Below are positions 26,254-35,264 of a stretch of DNA of 64,000 nt, piece by piece. A model generated the notes under the pieces. The model did not search any database. It saw only the letters and a list, made by a program, of their open reading frames with translations, and was not told the DNA's origin. How positions within the stretch are numbered: position 1 is the first letter of the stretch; each line of letters starts with the position of its first letter. The stretch covers positions 62,001 through 126,000 of the forward strand of contig JAMFRO010000007.1 of the NCBI GenBank assembly GCA_026224825.1, read 5' to 3'. A program made the translations under genes and the position numbers. This DNA comes from a bacterium (lineage in GTDB: Bacteria; Pseudomonadota; Alphaproteobacteria; Acetobacterales; Acetobacteraceae).

Positions 26254-27570
26254 TTAAATGCCATTAACATTAAGTGGTTGAGTTTCAGGGCATAAAATCT
26301 GTCCAATTTTGTCCGGCGCCAGCCTGGCATCGTTGCTGGTATGCGCGGCCCCCGATGGAATAGCAACGATCTGTGGTGTAAACGCGATGGGCAATTCCCG
26401 TAAGCCCCAGGCAGGCAGAAACTTCCGCCAGCCCACCGCCCCGGTACGGTGCGGCTGCGTCAGCCGTTGCGTGATGAGATGCAGCCCTTCCTCCAACTGC
26501 GCCCGGGCGATGAACATGCCGAGGCAGATATGCGCGCCGCGCCCGAATGCGATATGCCGGTTTGTATGTTCCCGGTCGGGGTCGAATGTCAGCGGCGCGT
26601 GGTATGCCGCCGGATCGCGCCCGGCCAGCGGTGTGGCAAACACCAGCAGCGTCCCTTTGGTAAATTTTACCCCGTCATAGGTAAACTCCCGTACCACGCT
26701 GCGGTAGAACGTCGCGATGGTGGAATGGCGTAGCATCTCCTCGATCACTCTTGCGCAATAGTCTTTCTCCACCGCGCAGCGCGCCCACATCTCCGGCCGG
26801 TCGATCAGCATGTTTATTGTGAGGGTCAGCAGATTTTTCGACGTATCATAGCCCGCCACCAGCAGCACCATGATCATGAAACGCAGTTCGGTCGCATCGA
26901 TCTGCCCGGCCGTCTGCGCCGCGATGAGCGCATCCAGCAGCCCGTCCTCATCTGAGCCCTCGCGCTCACGCACCATCCGGTCCGTAAATGCCCAGAGCTG
27001 GTCATGCCCTGCCAGAAATTCCGAGGTCCGGGCAGGGTCCAATGTGAGCGAGGTGATCTGCAACGCCAGCGCATGTCTTATGTCCGGGATGGTCGCGGCG
27101 GAAACACCCAGCAGCCCGCAGATGACCGCCACCGGAAAATCCGCCGCGAACACCGCAAAATCGAACGCGCCCTTGGGCGCCCATTCATCCAGCAGCGCGG
27201 TGATCACCTGGCGCATCAGCGGCCGCGCGTTATTGGCCCGCCGCGGCGTAAACGCCTGCGCCACGCTGGCCCGCAACCTAGCATGGGTAGGGCCCGATTG
27301 CCCCACCACCATCTCTTGCATGAAGCGCGCCCAATGCGTGCCCTGCAGCCCGTAATATTCCACGATTCCGCCAAGCCCCGGCTGCAGATTCTCATCCTGG
27401 ACCAGCAGATCCTTATGCGCCTGATAGCCATGCACGAGATAACCCGCCGCGAATTTCGCAAGCCACGGATGTTGCCGCCGCGCCGCCTCCACAAACGGCG
27501 TGGGGTCGGCACAAAATTCCGGGAGATCCAGTGGCAGGAACGGCAATTCCATTTCGTCCATGGTCTGCAT
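26254..27570 (-). CDS. Cytochrome P450 (third)
   Basis: A 438-residue soluble P450. The I-helix reads LLVAGYDTSKNLL, the K-helix ExxR is EEMLRH, and the haem loop is FGRGAHICLG with axial Cys349. The C-terminus is extended by about 40 residues beyond the usual end. It lies 10 nt downstream of an SDR gene on the same strand, and an aldehyde dehydrogenase is further upstream, which suggests oxidation of a terminal methyl or alcohol to an acid. It belongs to a different subfamily from the other two. Confidence 0.94.
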   Translation of the reverse strand: MQTMDEMELPFLPLDLPEFCADPTPFVEAARRQHPWLAKFAAGYLVHGYQAHKDLLVQDENLQPGLGGIVEYYGLQGTHWARFMQEMVVGQSGPTHARLRASVAQAFTPRRANNARPLMRQVITALLDEWAPKGAFDFAVFAADFPVAVICGLLGVSAATIPDIRHALALQITSLTLDPARTSEFLAGHDQLWAFTDRMVREREGSDEDGLLDALIAAQTAGQIDATELRFMIMVLLVAGYDTSKNLLTLTINMLIDRPEMWARCAVEKDYCARVIEEMLRHSTIATFYRSVVREFTYDGVKFTKGTLLVFATPLAGRDPAAYHAPLTFDPDREHTNRHIAFGRGAHICLGMFIARAQLEEGLHLITQRLTQPHRTGAVGWRKFLPAWGLRELPIAFTPQIVAIPSGAAHTSNDARLAPDKIGQILCPETQPLNVNGI

Positions 27571-27580
27571 CGTTACCTCC

Positions 27581-28324
27581 CTAAACCGTGGCGCCGCCGT
27601 TCACCCCCAGCGTCTGCGCGGTGATATATCCCGCCTCCTCGGAAGCAAAAAACGCCACCGCCGCCGCCACCTCCTCTGGTTTGCCGATGCGCGGTATCGG
27701 GAAGGACGCGGTGATCTGCTCATGCGGCACGGGAAATTTATTTCCCTCGATCGCGCGCCTTGCCATCGGTGTGAGAATAAACCCCGGTGCGATGGAATTC
27801 ACCGTAATCCCCTTTGGTCCCAGCTCGATTGCCAGCGAGCGCGTCATCGCGATAATCCCGCCTTTCGCCGCGGTATAATGCACCATATGTTGCGCGCCGG
27901 TCTGCGCTCCAAACGATGAAAAATTGACGATCCGCCCCCAGCCCGCCGCAAGCATATCCGGCAGCACCGTTTGCGTAACAATATAGGCGCCTTTGAGATT
28001 GACATTGATGACCTGGTCCCACTCCTCGTCGTCAATCTCGGCAAAGGCCGCAAACCGGTCGATCCCCGCATTATTCACCAGCACCGTCACCGGGCCGAGG
28101 TTGCTGCGCACCGCAGTCACGGCGGTTTCCACCTGCGCGCGATCAGAGATATCAGCCTTTACGGCAAACGCCTTGCCGCCTGCCGCAACAATCCGCCGGG
28201 CCACGCCATCCGCCGCCGCGCCATCGATATCCAGCACCCCCACAGCCAGCCCATCACGCGCCAGGCGCAGGCTCGTCGCCTCGCCCATCCCGGCCCCACC
28301 GCCTGTTACCAGCGCTGTCCTCAT
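27581..28324 (-). CDS. SDR-family oxidoreductase
   Basis: A 247-residue classical SDR. It has the TGGGAGMGE motif (residues 7-15), the NNAG motif, the YTAAK catalytic pair in HMVHYTAAKGGII, and LGVNGGATV at the C-terminus. It resembles FabG- and 3-hydroxyacyl/3-oxoacyl reductases. It is on the same strand as the P450 and the aldehyde dehydrogenase, consistent with a small oxidation operon. Confidence 0.9.
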   Translation of the reverse strand: MRTALVTGGGAGMGEATSLRLARDGLAVGVLDIDGAAADGVARRIVAAGGKAFAVKADISDRAQVETAVTAVRSNLGPVTVLVNNAGIDRFAAFAEIDDEEWDQVINVNLKGAYIVTQTVLPDMLAAGWGRIVNFSSFGAQTGAQHMVHYTAAKGGIIAMTRSLAIELGPKGITVNSIAPGFILTPMARRAIEGNKFPVPHEQITASFPIPRIGKPEEVAAAVAFFASEEAGYITAQTLGVNGGATV

Positions 28325-28450
28325 CCTCGCCCCCCTTTGCGGATTCTTATGCGACGCTGTGTATCATAGGGACTAGCCCCGGCCTTGGCCAGCCACATAA
28401 AAAAGGGCGGCGATGCCTCAGCACCGCCGCCCCTGATGGGTCGCGTAAAA

Positions 28451-29920
28451 TCAGCCCTCGCGCCAGCCGAGCAGCTTGGTCTCGAGATATTCCTCGATCC
28501 CCTCAACCCCCCAGGCGCGGCCAACGCCGCTCTGCTTATACCCACCGAACGGCAGCTCGCCGCTGATCGGCGCCCCGCCGTTCACGCTGATCGTGCCGGT
28601 GCGGATGCGCTTGGCGATGCGCAGGCTGCGCTGCAAATCCGCCGAGACCACGCTGCCGCACAGACCGTACGGGCTGTCATTGGCGATGCGGATCGCATCC
28701 TCATCATCTTCGAACGGAATGACGACCAGCACCGGCCCGAAAATCTCTTCCTGGGCGATGCGCATCTTATTATGCACATCCACAAAGCAGGTCGGCTCGA
28801 TGAACCAGCCCGTGCCCTTGTCGGGGCGCAGATTGCCACCGGCGATCAGCGTCGCACCCTCGGCCACGCCGATATCGATATAGGCCTTGATGCGGTCCAT
28901 CTGCTTCTTGGACACAACCGGCCCCATGGCGCAGGTGGGGTCGTCGAAATGTCCCCATTTGGTCGAATACGCCTCGTAGGTCGCCTTGAGGATCGCGGTT
29001 GCCTCGGCATAGCGGCTCTTGGGCACCAGCAAACGTGAGGTTACCGCACAGCCCTGGCCGGCATGGAACACGAGGATGGACTGCGCCACGGATTGCGCGA
29101 AATTCGGCGCATCCTCCAGGATGATGGCAGCCGACTTGCCGCCCAGCTCAAGGAACACCCGCTTCATCGTCTCCGCACCCTGGCGCATGATATGCTTGCC
29201 GATGCCGGTGGAGCCGGTGAAGGTGATGAGATCCACGCGCGGATCGGTCACCAGCAGCTCGCCGGCCAGTGCCGGGTCGGCCGCGGTGATGACGTTGATG
29301 ACACCCGCCGGGAACCCGGCCTCGGCCGCCAGCTCGCCGAAAATAACGCCGGCCAGAGGTGTGTCAGGGGCCGGCTTGAGAATAACCGTGCAGCCCGCCA
29401 GCAGCGCGGACACCACCTTCTCCGCATTCACATAAAGCGGGAAATTCCAGGGCGTGATCGCCGCCACCACGCCGATGGCCTCGTACACAGCCTTGCGATG
29501 CGTGGTGAAACCATAGGTCTCCTTGGTGCCGTAATCCTTCTCCCATTTCAGGTTCGGATACACATCCATCAACTGCTTCCAACTATCCAGGCAATTGGCC
29601 ACCTGGGCGCGGTTCACCGCAACCAGCGGGGCGCCTACCTCATGCCGGGCAATGTCCACCAGCCGGTCGGTATTGGCCACGAACAGCTCGTAGAGCCTGT
29701 GCACCAGCGCGAAGCGCTTCTCATGGTTGGTGGACCAATCGGTGGTATCAAACGCACGGCGCGCCGCCACAATCGCAGCCTCGACATCCGCTGCGGACGC
29801 ATCGGCGGATTTGCCGACGACCTCACCGGTCCAGGGGCCGATATTATCGTAGGTCTTGCCGCCTTCCGCCGGGCGCAGCGCGCCGTCGATGAATAGCTGG
29901 GACTCGGCGAATACGAGCAT
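28451..29920 (-). CDS. NAD(P)+-dependent aldehyde dehydrogenase
   Basis: A 489-residue ALDH-superfamily enzyme. The Rossmann motif is FTGSTGIGK, the catalytic Glu is in LELGGKSA, and the catalytic Cys is in FHAGQGCAV. It oxidises an aldehyde to the acid. Its start has Shine-Dalgarno GGAAGCTCCCC close upstream, and the adjacent divergent GbsR/MarR gene is likely its regulator. With the SDR and P450 downstream it may oxidise an alkyl chain. Confidence 0.93.
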   Translation of the reverse strand: MLVFAESQLFIDGALRPAEGGKTYDNIGPWTGEVVGKSADASAADVEAAIVAARRAFDTTDWSTNHEKRFALVHRLYELFVANTDRLVDIARHEVGAPLVAVNRAQVANCLDSWKQLMDVYPNLKWEKDYGTKETYGFTTHRKAVYEAIGVVAAITPWNFPLYVNAEKVVSALLAGCTVILKPAPDTPLAGVIFGELAAEAGFPAGVINVITAADPALAGELLVTDPRVDLITFTGSTGIGKHIMRQGAETMKRVFLELGGKSAAIILEDAPNFAQSVAQSILVFHAGQGCAVTSRLLVPKSRYAEATAILKATYEAYSTKWGHFDDPTCAMGPVVSKKQMDRIKAYIDIGVAEGATLIAGGNLRPDKGTGWFIEPTCFVDVHNKMRIAQEEIFGPVLVVIPFEDDEDAIRIANDSPYGLCGSVVSADLQRSLRIAKRIRTGTISVNGGAPISGELPFGGYKQSGVGRAWGVEGIEEYLETKLLGWREG

Positions 29921-29934
29921 GGGGAGCTTCCTTT

Positions 29935-29968
29935 CAGCAAAACGAATGGGTCAACAAAACGAATGGGC
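29935..29968. repeat. Two 17-bp tandem units in the ALDH/GbsR promoter region
   Basis: CAGCAAAACGAATGGGT and CAACAAAACGAATGGGC are adjacent, differing at two positions, directly upstream of the ALDH start and within the divergent promoter region. Confidence 0.8.
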
Positions 29969-30004
29969 TTGCTTCGGCCCGTCAATATGCGCTATATTCT
30001 GGTT

Positions 30005-30475
30005 ATGCAGAATTTGTCAAATGCAAATTTGTCCAAGCCGCAGCGCCAGTTCATCGATGAGCTGGCGATGCTGCTGGTCCCCTGGGGCATGCCCATCACG
30101 GCGGCCAGGCTGTACGGCTATCTGCATCTACAGGATGGGCCTGTCTCCCTGGATGAAATTTCAGCGGCTTTGGAGGTTAGCAAAAGCAACGCCTGTGCCG
30201 CAGCTAAAGTGCTTGAAACGCATGGCAATGCCAAGCGCCAAAGCGAACGCGGCAGCAAGCGCGTGCTCTACGTTATCGGCGACGACCCCGGCACCACTCT
30301 GCGCCGGCAGACCGAACTGCTGGGCATGATGTCCGACCTGATCGCCGAGCGGAAGGATGAGGTGGCCGAAGGTGCCGCCCGCAAGCGTCTGGCCCGGCTC
30401 TCGGCCTTTCACAGGGATCTGCGCAACGCCATGCTCGGCGCCATTCAGGTGTTCCGGGAAAACCAGAGGGGGTGA
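30005..30475 (+). CDS. GbsR/MarR-family transcriptional regulator
   Basis: A 156-residue winged-helix regulator of the GbsR type: RQFIDELAMLLVPWGMPITA then LDEISAALEVSKSNACAAAKVLETHGNA, and RKRLARLSAFHRDLRN at the end. The ATG at 30005 is chosen; an upstream ATG at 29987 is possible, but TATATT in that stretch looks more like a -10 box. It is divergent from the aldehyde dehydrogenase and is its probable regulator. Confidence 0.83.
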   Translation: MQNLSNANLSKPQRQFIDELAMLLVPWGMPITAARLYGYLHLQDGPVSLDEISAALEVSKSNACAAAKVLETHGNAKRQSERGSKRVLYVIGDDPGTTLRRQTELLGMMSDLIAERKDEVAEGAARKRLARLSAFHRDLRNAMLGAIQVFRENQRG

Positions 30476-30510
30476 GCCTCGACCTGTTGGCAGGCTGACC
30501 AAGACCGAGG

Positions 30511-31710
30511 CTAAGCCTGCTCCCCTACATGCGGCAAAAACGCCGCCGCCAACCCAATCAACGGCAGGAACGAGCACACGCTGTAAACATACTCAATGCT
30601 CGTATGGTCGGCGAGCACGCCCAGCACCGCCGCCCCTATGCCGCCCATGCCGAATGCCAGCCCGAAGAACAGCCCTGAGACCATGCCGGTGCGCCCTGGC
30701 ATCAGCTCCTGCGCATACACCACGATGGCGGAGAAGGCCGAGGACAGCACCAGCCCGATGATCACGCTGAGCCCAATCGTCGCCCCGAGTCCGGCATAGG
30801 GCAGCGCCAGCGTAAACGGCACCACACCGGCAATGGAGCCACAGATTACCCGCTTGCGCCCGATCCGGTCGCCAATCGGCCCGCCCGCCACCGTGCCCAC
30901 GGCCGAGGCGGCCATGAAGATGAACAGGTCGATCTGCGCCGTCTGCACGCCCAGATGAAACCGGTGCATCAGATAGAAGGCATAGTAGGAGGTAAAACTC
31001 GCCAGATAGAAGAACTTAGAGAAGATCAGCGCCACCAGCACGGAAAGTGCGGCGATAACGCGGTTGCGCGAGAGGGTGGGGTGCCCCGCCACCGCCCCGC
31101 GCGGCTTACGGCGCGTATGCCCATTGGCCTGGTACCAGCGCCCGATGGCGCCCAATATCCCCATGCCCGCCAGTGCCACGAAGGCGAACCAGGCGATGCT
31201 GCTGCGCCCGTGCGACAGCACGAAGAACGCCGCCAGCAACGGCCCCAGCGACTGCCCGAAATTGCCACCCACCTGGAACACCGACTGCGCCAGCCCGTGT
31301 TTTCCGCCCGAAGCGAGCCTGGCGATGCGCGAGGACTCGGGGTGGAAAATGGAAGACCCCAGGCCCAGCAGTGCTGCCCCCGCCAGCAGCACGGCGTAGG
31401 ACGGCGCAAACGCCAAAGTCACCAGCCCGAGGAGAGAAAACCCCATGCCGATAGGGAGCGAAAAGGGCTGCGGCCGTTTATCCGTATAAGCGCCGATCAC
31501 CGGCTGCAGCAGCGAAGCGGTGATCTGATAGGTCAATGTCAGCATGCCAATTTGCGTAAAACTCAGGTTAAACCCGCCCTTGAGGATGGGATACACCGCC
31601 GGCAGCAGCGATTGCAGCATGTCGTTGAGCAGATGGCAGACGCTGATGGCGCCCAGCACAGTACCGGCCGTGGCACCGGCGCGCGCGGGAGCGGAGAGTG
31701 TTTGACCCAT
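30511..31710 (-). CDS. MFS efflux transporter, fosmidomycin-resistance (Fsr) type
   Basis: A 399-residue inner-membrane exporter with about 12 helices. The N-terminus SVCHLLNDMLQSLLPAVYPI is the Fsr signature, with DKRPQPF after helix 2, GSSIFHPESSRIARLASGG, and a central loop near residues 205-225. It likely exports a hydrophobic or antibiotic-like compound with protons. It is divergent from the AraC regulator at 31845. Confidence 0.9.
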   Translation of the reverse strand: MGQTLSAPARAGATAGTVLGAISVCHLLNDMLQSLLPAVYPILKGGFNLSFTQIGMLTLTYQITASLLQPVIGAYTDKRPQPFSLPIGMGFSLLGLVTLAFAPSYAVLLAGAALLGLGSSIFHPESSRIARLASGGKHGLAQSVFQVGGNFGQSLGPLLAAFFVLSHGRSSIAWFAFVALAGMGILGAIGRWYQANGHTRRKPRGAVAGHPTLSRNRVIAALSVLVALIFSKFFYLASFTSYYAFYLMHRFHLGVQTAQIDLFIFMAASAVGTVAGGPIGDRIGRKRVICGSIAGVVPFTLALPYAGLGATIGLSVIIGLVLSSAFSAIVVYAQELMPGRTGMVSGLFFGLAFGMGGIGAAVLGVLADHTSIEYVYSVCSFLPLIGLAAAFLPHVGEQA

Positions 31711-31844
31711 GGGAGCAGAAGTCCTTTTCCGGCGGCAGCCGGCTTATTGCGTGTGACAGGCGCATAAATTAAAGGGGAGGTGCGCGGCCTGCCACCGCAA
31801 TTAGGCCGAAAACTTACGGGAGTGGGCCGTGGTCTGGAATAGTT

Positions 31845-32618
31845 ATGGTCCGGAATAGCAAGGTCGAATTTTTCGACGACGTCCAGCGCCCGCTGATCGC
31901 CCTCGGCAATGACTTCCCCGATGGCCATACCGTGCTGCCGCACCGTCACCGCCGCCATCAACTGCTCTACGGCGCTTCCGGCTCGGTCATCGTCAGCACC
32001 GCGGATGGCAGTTGGGTCATCCCCCCTGAGCGCGGCATATGGATCCCCGCCGGGGTGGAGCATGAGGTGAAAATGCTGGGGGATGTAAACCTGCGCAGCC
32101 TGTACCTTGAGCCCGGCGCCATCGACATGCCCGCCCATTGCGAGGTTGTCGGCATCTCGCCCTTCATGCGCAGCCTGATGCTCGAAGCGGTAGACCTGCC
32201 CGTGGAATACGACCCCGAAAGCCGCGCCGGCGCGCTGATGACGCTGATCCAGCACGAGCTGCGGCAACTCCCCGTGCAGCCTTTGGCCCTGCCCATGCCG
32301 GCCCACCCCGCTCTGGCCGCCCGCTGCCGCGCCTTCCTCGCCCACCCCACCCCGCATGAGACGATCGGCGACTGGGCAAATGCTTTGGGCATGAGCCGGC
32401 GCGCCTTCACACGCCTCTTCCGCCACGAGACCGGCACCAGCTTTGCCGCCTGGCGCCAGCAGGCCTGCCTGCTCGCGGCACTGCCCCGTCTCGTCGCCGG
32501 CGCGCCGGTCACCCTGGTTGCCCTCGACCTTGGCTATGACAACCCCGCCGCCTTCACCGCCATGTTCAAACGCAGCCTCGGCCTCTCGCCACGAAATTAC
32601 CTTAAACAGAATGGATAA
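31845..32618 (+). CDS. AraC-family regulator with cupin-like sensor
   Basis: A 257-residue regulator. An N-terminal cupin-type ligand domain (LPHRHRRHQLLYG and WVIPPERGIWIPAGVEHEV) is followed by two C-terminal helix-turn-helices (IGDWANALGMSRRAFTRLF and PVTLVALDLGYDNPAAFTAMFKR). It most likely controls the divergent Fsr-type transporter, with 134 nt between their starts. It lies before the aryl-polyene cluster but is not obviously part of it. Confidence 0.9.
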   Translation: MVRNSKVEFFDDVQRPLIALGNDFPDGHTVLPHRHRRHQLLYGASGSVIVSTADGSWVIPPERGIWIPAGVEHEVKMLGDVNLRSLYLEPGAIDMPAHCEVVGISPFMRSLMLEAVDLPVEYDPESRAGALMTLIQHELRQLPVQPLALPMPAHPALAARCRAFLAHPTPHETIGDWANALGMSRRAFTRLFRHETGTSFAAWRQQACLLAALPRLVAGAPVTLVALDLGYDNPAAFTAMFKRSLGLSPRNYLKQNG

Positions 32619-32793
32619 TTGCAGGGCCTTCACCAAGCCGTAACCGGTGGCGCCTTGCAACGAAAGGCTTAGCTGCTACATCATTACAAAGCCTGAAAGG
32701 ACCCTACGTGATTGTTACCGCCACAAGAGTTTTGGCCATGTTTATTGTCCGATTAGGCTTGGTTCAGTTAATGTTGCCCGGTAAGGTGGCGGT

Positions 32794-33075
32794 ATGACGA
32801 CCCAGAGCACCACCCAGACCTCCACCGAAGCCGAACTGGCGCAGCTCATCGTCACCACGCTCAATCTCGACCAGATTGTGGATGAGATCGACCCCGAAGC
32901 GCCTTTGTACGGCGATGCCGGTCTGGGGCTGGATTCCATCGACATGCTGGAAATCTCCCTCACCGTCTCGCAGCGCTACGGTGTGAAGTTGCGGGCGGAT
33001 GCCGGGAATAATGCCGAGATCTTTGCCTCGCTGCGCAGCCTGAATGCGTATATTCAGGGACAGCGCGAGCCATAA
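32794..33075 (+). CDS. Acyl carrier protein of the aryl-polyene-type cluster
   Basis: A 93-residue ACP. The phosphopantetheine attachment motif is GLGLDSIDMLEI with Ser at residue 49, and the three-helix bundle is complete. It carries the growing polyene chain. It is the first gene of the cluster; its stop directly abuts the next ATG. Shine-Dalgarno AAGGTGG lies just upstream. Typical aryl-polyene clusters have two ACPs; only this one is seen. Confidence 0.88.
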   Translation: MTTQSTTQTSTEAELAQLIVTTLNLDQIVDEIDPEAPLYGDAGLGLDSIDMLEISLTVSQRYGVKLRADAGNNAEIFASLRSLNAYIQGQREP

Positions 33076-33654
33076 ATGCGGGCGACCCCCGCTGCCCGTC
33101 CACCCCATCTGGCCTTAACGGCCATCGTCATCGTGCCGGTGCTGTCACACTGCATCATCCTGGCCACGCGGCATATCCCGCTCGGCCTGCACCCGAGCTT
33201 TGGCGGGCTGTTCAAGCTCAGCTTCGTCACCGTCTCGGCGCTTACCCATTGGGGTATCTACGTCGGCCTGCTGGCAGGTTTCGCCCTCACTTTGCGCCCG
33301 GGGCATGAACCGCTGATCACCGCCATGGCCCGGCGTATGCATGGCCCCCTCACGGCCGAGATGCTCAGCTATACGCGCAAGGTCACCATCGCCTGGTCGC
33401 TGTTCTTCGCCGTGCAGCTCAGCATCTCCATAGGGCTGTTCTGTGCCGCCCCGCTGGTGTGGTGGTCCTTCTTCGTCAATATTCTGGACATTCCTCTGGT
33501 CGCGCTGATGTTCGCGGCGGAATACGCCATCCGCCTGCGCGTGCTGGATGATCCGCCGCGCCATTCGCTGAGGGCCATCGTCGGCATGATCACCGAATGT
33601 TTCCCCGCCCCGGAGAAGGCCATGCCGGAGCACGCGGTTAGTCCCGAGCCATGA
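33076..33654 (+). CDS. Membrane protein of the aryl-polyene-type cluster (COG4648-like)
   Basis: A 192-residue integral membrane protein with about four hydrophobic segments (LALTAIVIVPVLSHCIILA, FVTVSALTHWGIYVGLLAGF, FFAVQLSISIGLFCAAPLVW, and NILDIPLVALMFAAEY). Homologues sit beside the ACP and ligase in aryl-polyene clusters. The function is unknown. Its ATG immediately follows the ACP stop, and its stop overlaps the ligase start. Confidence 0.75.
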   Translation: MRATPAARPPHLALTAIVIVPVLSHCIILATRHIPLGLHPSFGGLFKLSFVTVSALTHWGIYVGLLAGFALTLRPGHEPLITAMARRMHGPLTAEMLSYTRKVTIAWSLFFAVQLSISIGLFCAAPLVWWSFFVNILDIPLVALMFAAEYAIRLRVLDDPPRHSLRAIVGMITECFPAPEKAMPEHAVSPEP

Positions 33655-34952
33655 GCCTGGTCGGCGCCCGGCTGCAAGCCGCCGCCATGCGCGCCGGCGT
33701 GCCCGTCAGCCCGGCGGCATTCGCGCGCGATGTATCGGCTTTGGCTGCCCGCCTGCCGGACCACGCCTATGTCATCAACCTCTGCACCGACCGTTACCGC
33801 TTCATGGTGGGCTTCGCCGCCGCCTTGCAGCGCCGCCAGATCAGCCTGCTGCCCTCCGCCAACGTGCCCGCCGCCATCGCCGCTCTGGCCGAGGATTACC
33901 CGGACATTTACGCGCTCACCGATGGCACCCGCCCGGCAATCCCCTGCATGGACTACCCGGCGGATCTCACGGGCGGGACCGAAGCCGATCCGTTCGACTT
34001 GCCCGATGACCAGACGGCCGCGATCCTCTTCACCTCCGGCTCCACCGGCCGCCCCAAACCCGCCGCCAAATCCTGGTCCGTTTTGCGCCAGAGTGCGCGC
34101 GCGGCGGCGCTGCGGCTCGGCATCACCCAGCTCGCCGGGGCCACAATCATCGGCACCGTGCCGCATCATCATAGCTATGGGCTCGAATCCGTCATCCTGC
34201 TCGGCCTGCTGCACGGCGTTACCATCGACGCCGGCTGGCCGCTCTACCCCGCGGACATCCGCGCCGCTCTGGCCCGCGCGCCCCGCCCGCGCATCCTCGT
34301 TACCACGCCTGTGCATTTGCGCGCTCTGCTGGCTGAGCCGGAGGGCATGCCGCAGGTCGATCTGCTCCTCTCCGCCACCGCACCGTTGCCCGCCGAGCTG
34401 GCGGTGGCGGCCGAAACAGCTTTCGGCGCGCCGCTCATCGAAATCTACGGCTGCACCGAGGCTGGGCAGATCGCTACCCGCCGCACCGCGTTGGACTCGC
34501 AATGGCAGTGCCTCGATGGCGCGGCTCTGCATCAGGACGCGCGCGGCACCTGGGTCAGCGGCCCCAGCGTCGCCGGGCCGCAGCTTCTGCACGACACAAT
34601 CGAGCTGACCGGTGCAGCGCATTTTACCCTCGGCGCCCGCGCGGCGGATCTCGTTGATGTCGCCGGTAAGCGCACCTCTCTGGCGCATTTGAACCACCAG
34701 CTTCTCGGCATCGCAGGTGTTGAGGATGGCGTCTTCATCATGGGCGAGGCCCCCAATGGCGGCATCGCCCGCCTTGCCGCCGTGGTGGTGGCGCCAACCC
34801 TCAGCCAACGCAGCCTGCAAGCAGCACTTCGCCAGCGCATAGACGCCGCCTTTCTGCCCCGCCCGCTACTGCTGGTGGAGGCATTGCCACGCAACGCTTT
34901 GGGCAAACTCCCGCGCGCGGACTTGCTGCGCCTGCTGGGCCAAACCCCATGA
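33651..34952 (+). CDS. Acyl/aryl-ACP ligase (AMP-forming)
   Basis: A 433-residue ANL-superfamily adenylating enzyme. The P-loop is FTSGSTGRPKPAAKSW (about residues 127-142), the YGCTEAGQ motif is present, and the C-terminal Lys lies in LPRNALGKLPRADL. It activates the aryl or acyl starter (probably a hydroxybenzoate) and loads it on the ACP. It overlaps the preceding gene by 4 nt. The stop codon lies in the first of three 14-bp tandem units (34939-34980). Confidence 0.88.
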   Translation: MSLVGARLQAAAMRAGVPVSPAAFARDVSALAARLPDHAYVINLCTDRYRFMVGFAAALQRRQISLLPSANVPAAIAALAEDYPDIYALTDGTRPAIPCMDYPADLTGGTEADPFDLPDDQTAAILFTSGSTGRPKPAAKSWSVLRQSARAAALRLGITQLAGATIIGTVPHHHSYGLESVILLGLLHGVTIDAGWPLYPADIRAALARAPRPRILVTTPVHLRALLAEPEGMPQVDLLLSATAPLPAELAVAAETAFGAPLIEIYGCTEAGQIATRRTALDSQWQCLDGAALHQDARGTWVSGPSVAGPQLLHDTIELTGAAHFTLGARAADLVDVAGKRTSLAHLNHQLLGIAGVEDGVFIMGEAPNGGIARLAAVVVAPTLSQRSLQAALRQRIDAAFLPRPLLLVEALPRNALGKLPRADLLRLLGQTP

Positions 34953-34980
34953 GTCAAACCCCATGAGTCAAACCCCATGA
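34939..34980. repeat. Three 14-bp tandem units at a stop/start junction
   Basis: GCCAAACCCCATGA and two copies of GTCAAACCCCATGA stand head to tail. Each contains ATGA, so a stop overlapping a start is repeated three times. The ligase stops in unit 1 and the dehydratase ATG is in unit 3. Confidence 0.92.
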
Positions 34981-35264
34981 GTACGTGGCAGGAGCAGGAT
35001 CTTTTCATCCCCGCCGATCACCCGAGTGCGGCCGGGCATTTCCCCGGCAACCCCATCATCCCCGGCGCCTTGCTGCTGGATGCGGTCGTCGCCGCAATAG
35101 GACTTAGCAACATCACCATCCATAACGCCAAATTTTTGATCCCCATCCCGCACGGCACCAAGCTGCAACTGCGCTGGCAAGGGGAGGGGGGCAAAAACCG
35201 TTTCGAATGCCGGACCGGTGACGATGCGCTGGTGATGACCGGCATTCTGGCGGCCGCACCATGA
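34977..35264 (+). CDS. 3-hydroxyacyl-ACP dehydratase (short, ApeI/FabZ-like)
   Basis: A 95-residue hot-dog-fold dehydratase. The active-site region is AAGHFPGNPIIPGALLLD with catalytic His21. It dehydrates 3-hydroxyacyl-ACP during polyene extension. It is shorter than FabZ (about 150), as usual for ApeI-type proteins. Its stop overlaps the start of the acyltransferase by 4 nt. Confidence 0.85.
   Translation: MSTWQEQDLFIPADHPSAAGHFPGNPIIPGALLLDAVVAAIGLSNITIHNAKFLIPIPHGTKLQLRWQGEGGKNRFECRTGDDALVMTGILAAAP

Noticed and set aside
33369-34820. A 483-codon minus-strand open frame opposite the ligase gene
   Set aside because: It is a mirror of the high-GC ligase gene; its translation is Gly/Ala/Arg-rich without a domain, and the plus-strand gene has clear adenylating motifs.
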